This document shows positions 13,839 to 14,189 of a stretch of 14,189 nt of DNA, one piece after another (position 1 is the first letter of the stretch; each line of letters begins with the position of its first letter). The stretch is from Chloroflexota bacterium (GTDB taxonomy: Bacteria; Chloroflexota; Dehalococcoidia; Lucifugimonadales; UBA1127): the NCBI GenBank assembly GCA_028873745.1, contig JAPPNT010000001.1, positions 1-14,189 of the forward strand. Reading direction: 5' to 3'. The translations under genes were made by a program, and so were the position numbers. Under the pieces are notes generated by a model, which searched no databases, had not been told where the DNA came from, and was given only the letters and a program-made list of their open reading frames with translations.

Positions 13839-14189
13839 TCAACTCCCTATCGGCCGCTTGGCGGGCATCCCGGCCCGCCGCGGGTACTTGTCGGGCGTCT
13901 CCGCAACCTTCTCCACGACGACCAGCGTCCGGCGGTCGTCCAACCCCGGCGCGCTGACCGTGTGCACGACGGGCGTCGCACCGCCAAGTGTGCGCATGGC
14001 CTCCGCCGCGCTGCCAAGCTCGGCGCCCACGTCCGCCGACTTGTGCGCCACCAGCGCCCCGCCGACACGCAGGAAGGGCAGCGTCAGCTCCGCCAGCGTC
14101 GCCAGCTTCGCGACGCCCCGCGCCAGCACGGCGTCGAACGCGCCCCGCAGCAACGGCTCTCGACCGAAGTCCTCGGCGCGCCCATGGTG
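13839..14189 (-). CDS. rsmG: 16S rRNA (guanine-527 N7)-methyltransferase RsmG, truncated by the window edge
   Basis: The last 116 residues of RsmG (GidB), which methylates N7 of G527 in the 530 loop of 16S rRNA with S-adenosylmethionine. The frame is open to the last base of the window (reading H-H-G-R-A-E-D-F-G-R), so a start called at the TTG at 14153 would be wrong. Family landmarks are GRAEDF, the FDAVLARGVAKLATLAEL segment (motif IV region), LPFLRVGGALVAHKS (about 49-63), a final strand TLVVVEKV, and the C-terminal YPRRAGMPAKRPI, which is characteristic of RsmG. The missing N-terminal half with the SAM-binding GxGxG loop should lie beyond the right edge. The stop is TGA at 13841-13839, followed by the palindromic repeat and leuB. 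Confidence 0.95.
   Translation of the reverse strand, partial: HHGRAEDFGREPLLRGAFDAVLARGVAKLATLAELTLPFLRVGGALVAHKSADVGAELGSAAEAMRTLGGATPVVHTVSAPGLDDRRTLVVVEKVAETPDKYPRRAGMPAKRPIGS

Noticed and set aside
1..14189. Avoidance of GAGCTC as a sign of SacI specificity
   Set aside because: GAGCTC occurs at 1-6, 583-588, 1956-1961 and several other places. I saw none in the R-M genes, but their lower GC makes that uninformative; protection would be by methylation, not avoidance.
1..14189. tRNA, rRNA, CRISPR or riboswitch elements
   Set aside because: I looked for repeats with regular spacing, CCA-ended cloverleaf patterns and long structured leaders and found none that I could support.

Overview
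The window reads as a chromosomal segment of a high-GC bacterium. Gene content, gene order and the frequent GTG/TTG starts suggest a Chloroflexota member of the Dehalococcoidia/SAR202 kind. That placement is an inference from protein style, not a phylogenetic result. TGA ends ordinary genes here (the CBS protein, rsmG), so the standard code applies. Genes are tightly packed and mostly on the minus strand.

Layout. 1-2210 (+): the 3' part of a CBS-domain/CorC-type membrane protein gene, overlapping tilS (tRNA-Ile lysidine synthase). 2207-6231 (-): dnaE (replicative polymerase with all PHP metal ligands) followed by a pterin carbinolamine dehydratase gene, whose stop codon overlaps that of tilS in a shared CTAG. 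About 6360-8490 (-): an AT-richer island with a two-gene type II restriction-modification system, a D12-class adenine methyltransferase followed by a SacI-like PD-(D/E)xK endonuclease, with its own promoter. 8532-10325 (-): a thiamine-diphosphate enzyme of the acetolactate synthase superfamily behind a good sigma-70-type promoter. 10458-11456 (-): a seven-Asp-box beta-propeller. 11521-11982 (-): a peroxiredoxin. 12077-12648 (+): a hicA-hicB toxin-antitoxin pair, divergent from the peroxiredoxin. 12654-13745 (-): leuB. 13839-14189 (-): the 3' part of rsmG, running off the window.

The most notable feature is the peroxiredoxin. Its reading frame has a perfect Shine-Dalgarno and a normal N-terminus, then an in-frame TGA at codon 46, at the position of the peroxidatic cysteine, and continues in the same frame through a normal C-terminal half. 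A stem-loop with a G-starting apical loop begins 11 bases after the TGA, which is where a bacterial SECIS would lie. I interpret it as a selenocysteine peroxiredoxin that a standard gene caller would truncate to its last 105 residues.

The genes are mostly housekeeping (translation fidelity, replication, leucine synthesis, rRNA methylation), interrupted by two defence or addiction modules (R-M and HicAB) and a small redox/unknown cluster (peroxiredoxin, propeller, TPP enzyme). I saw no tRNA or rRNA gene, CRISPR array, transposase or integrase.
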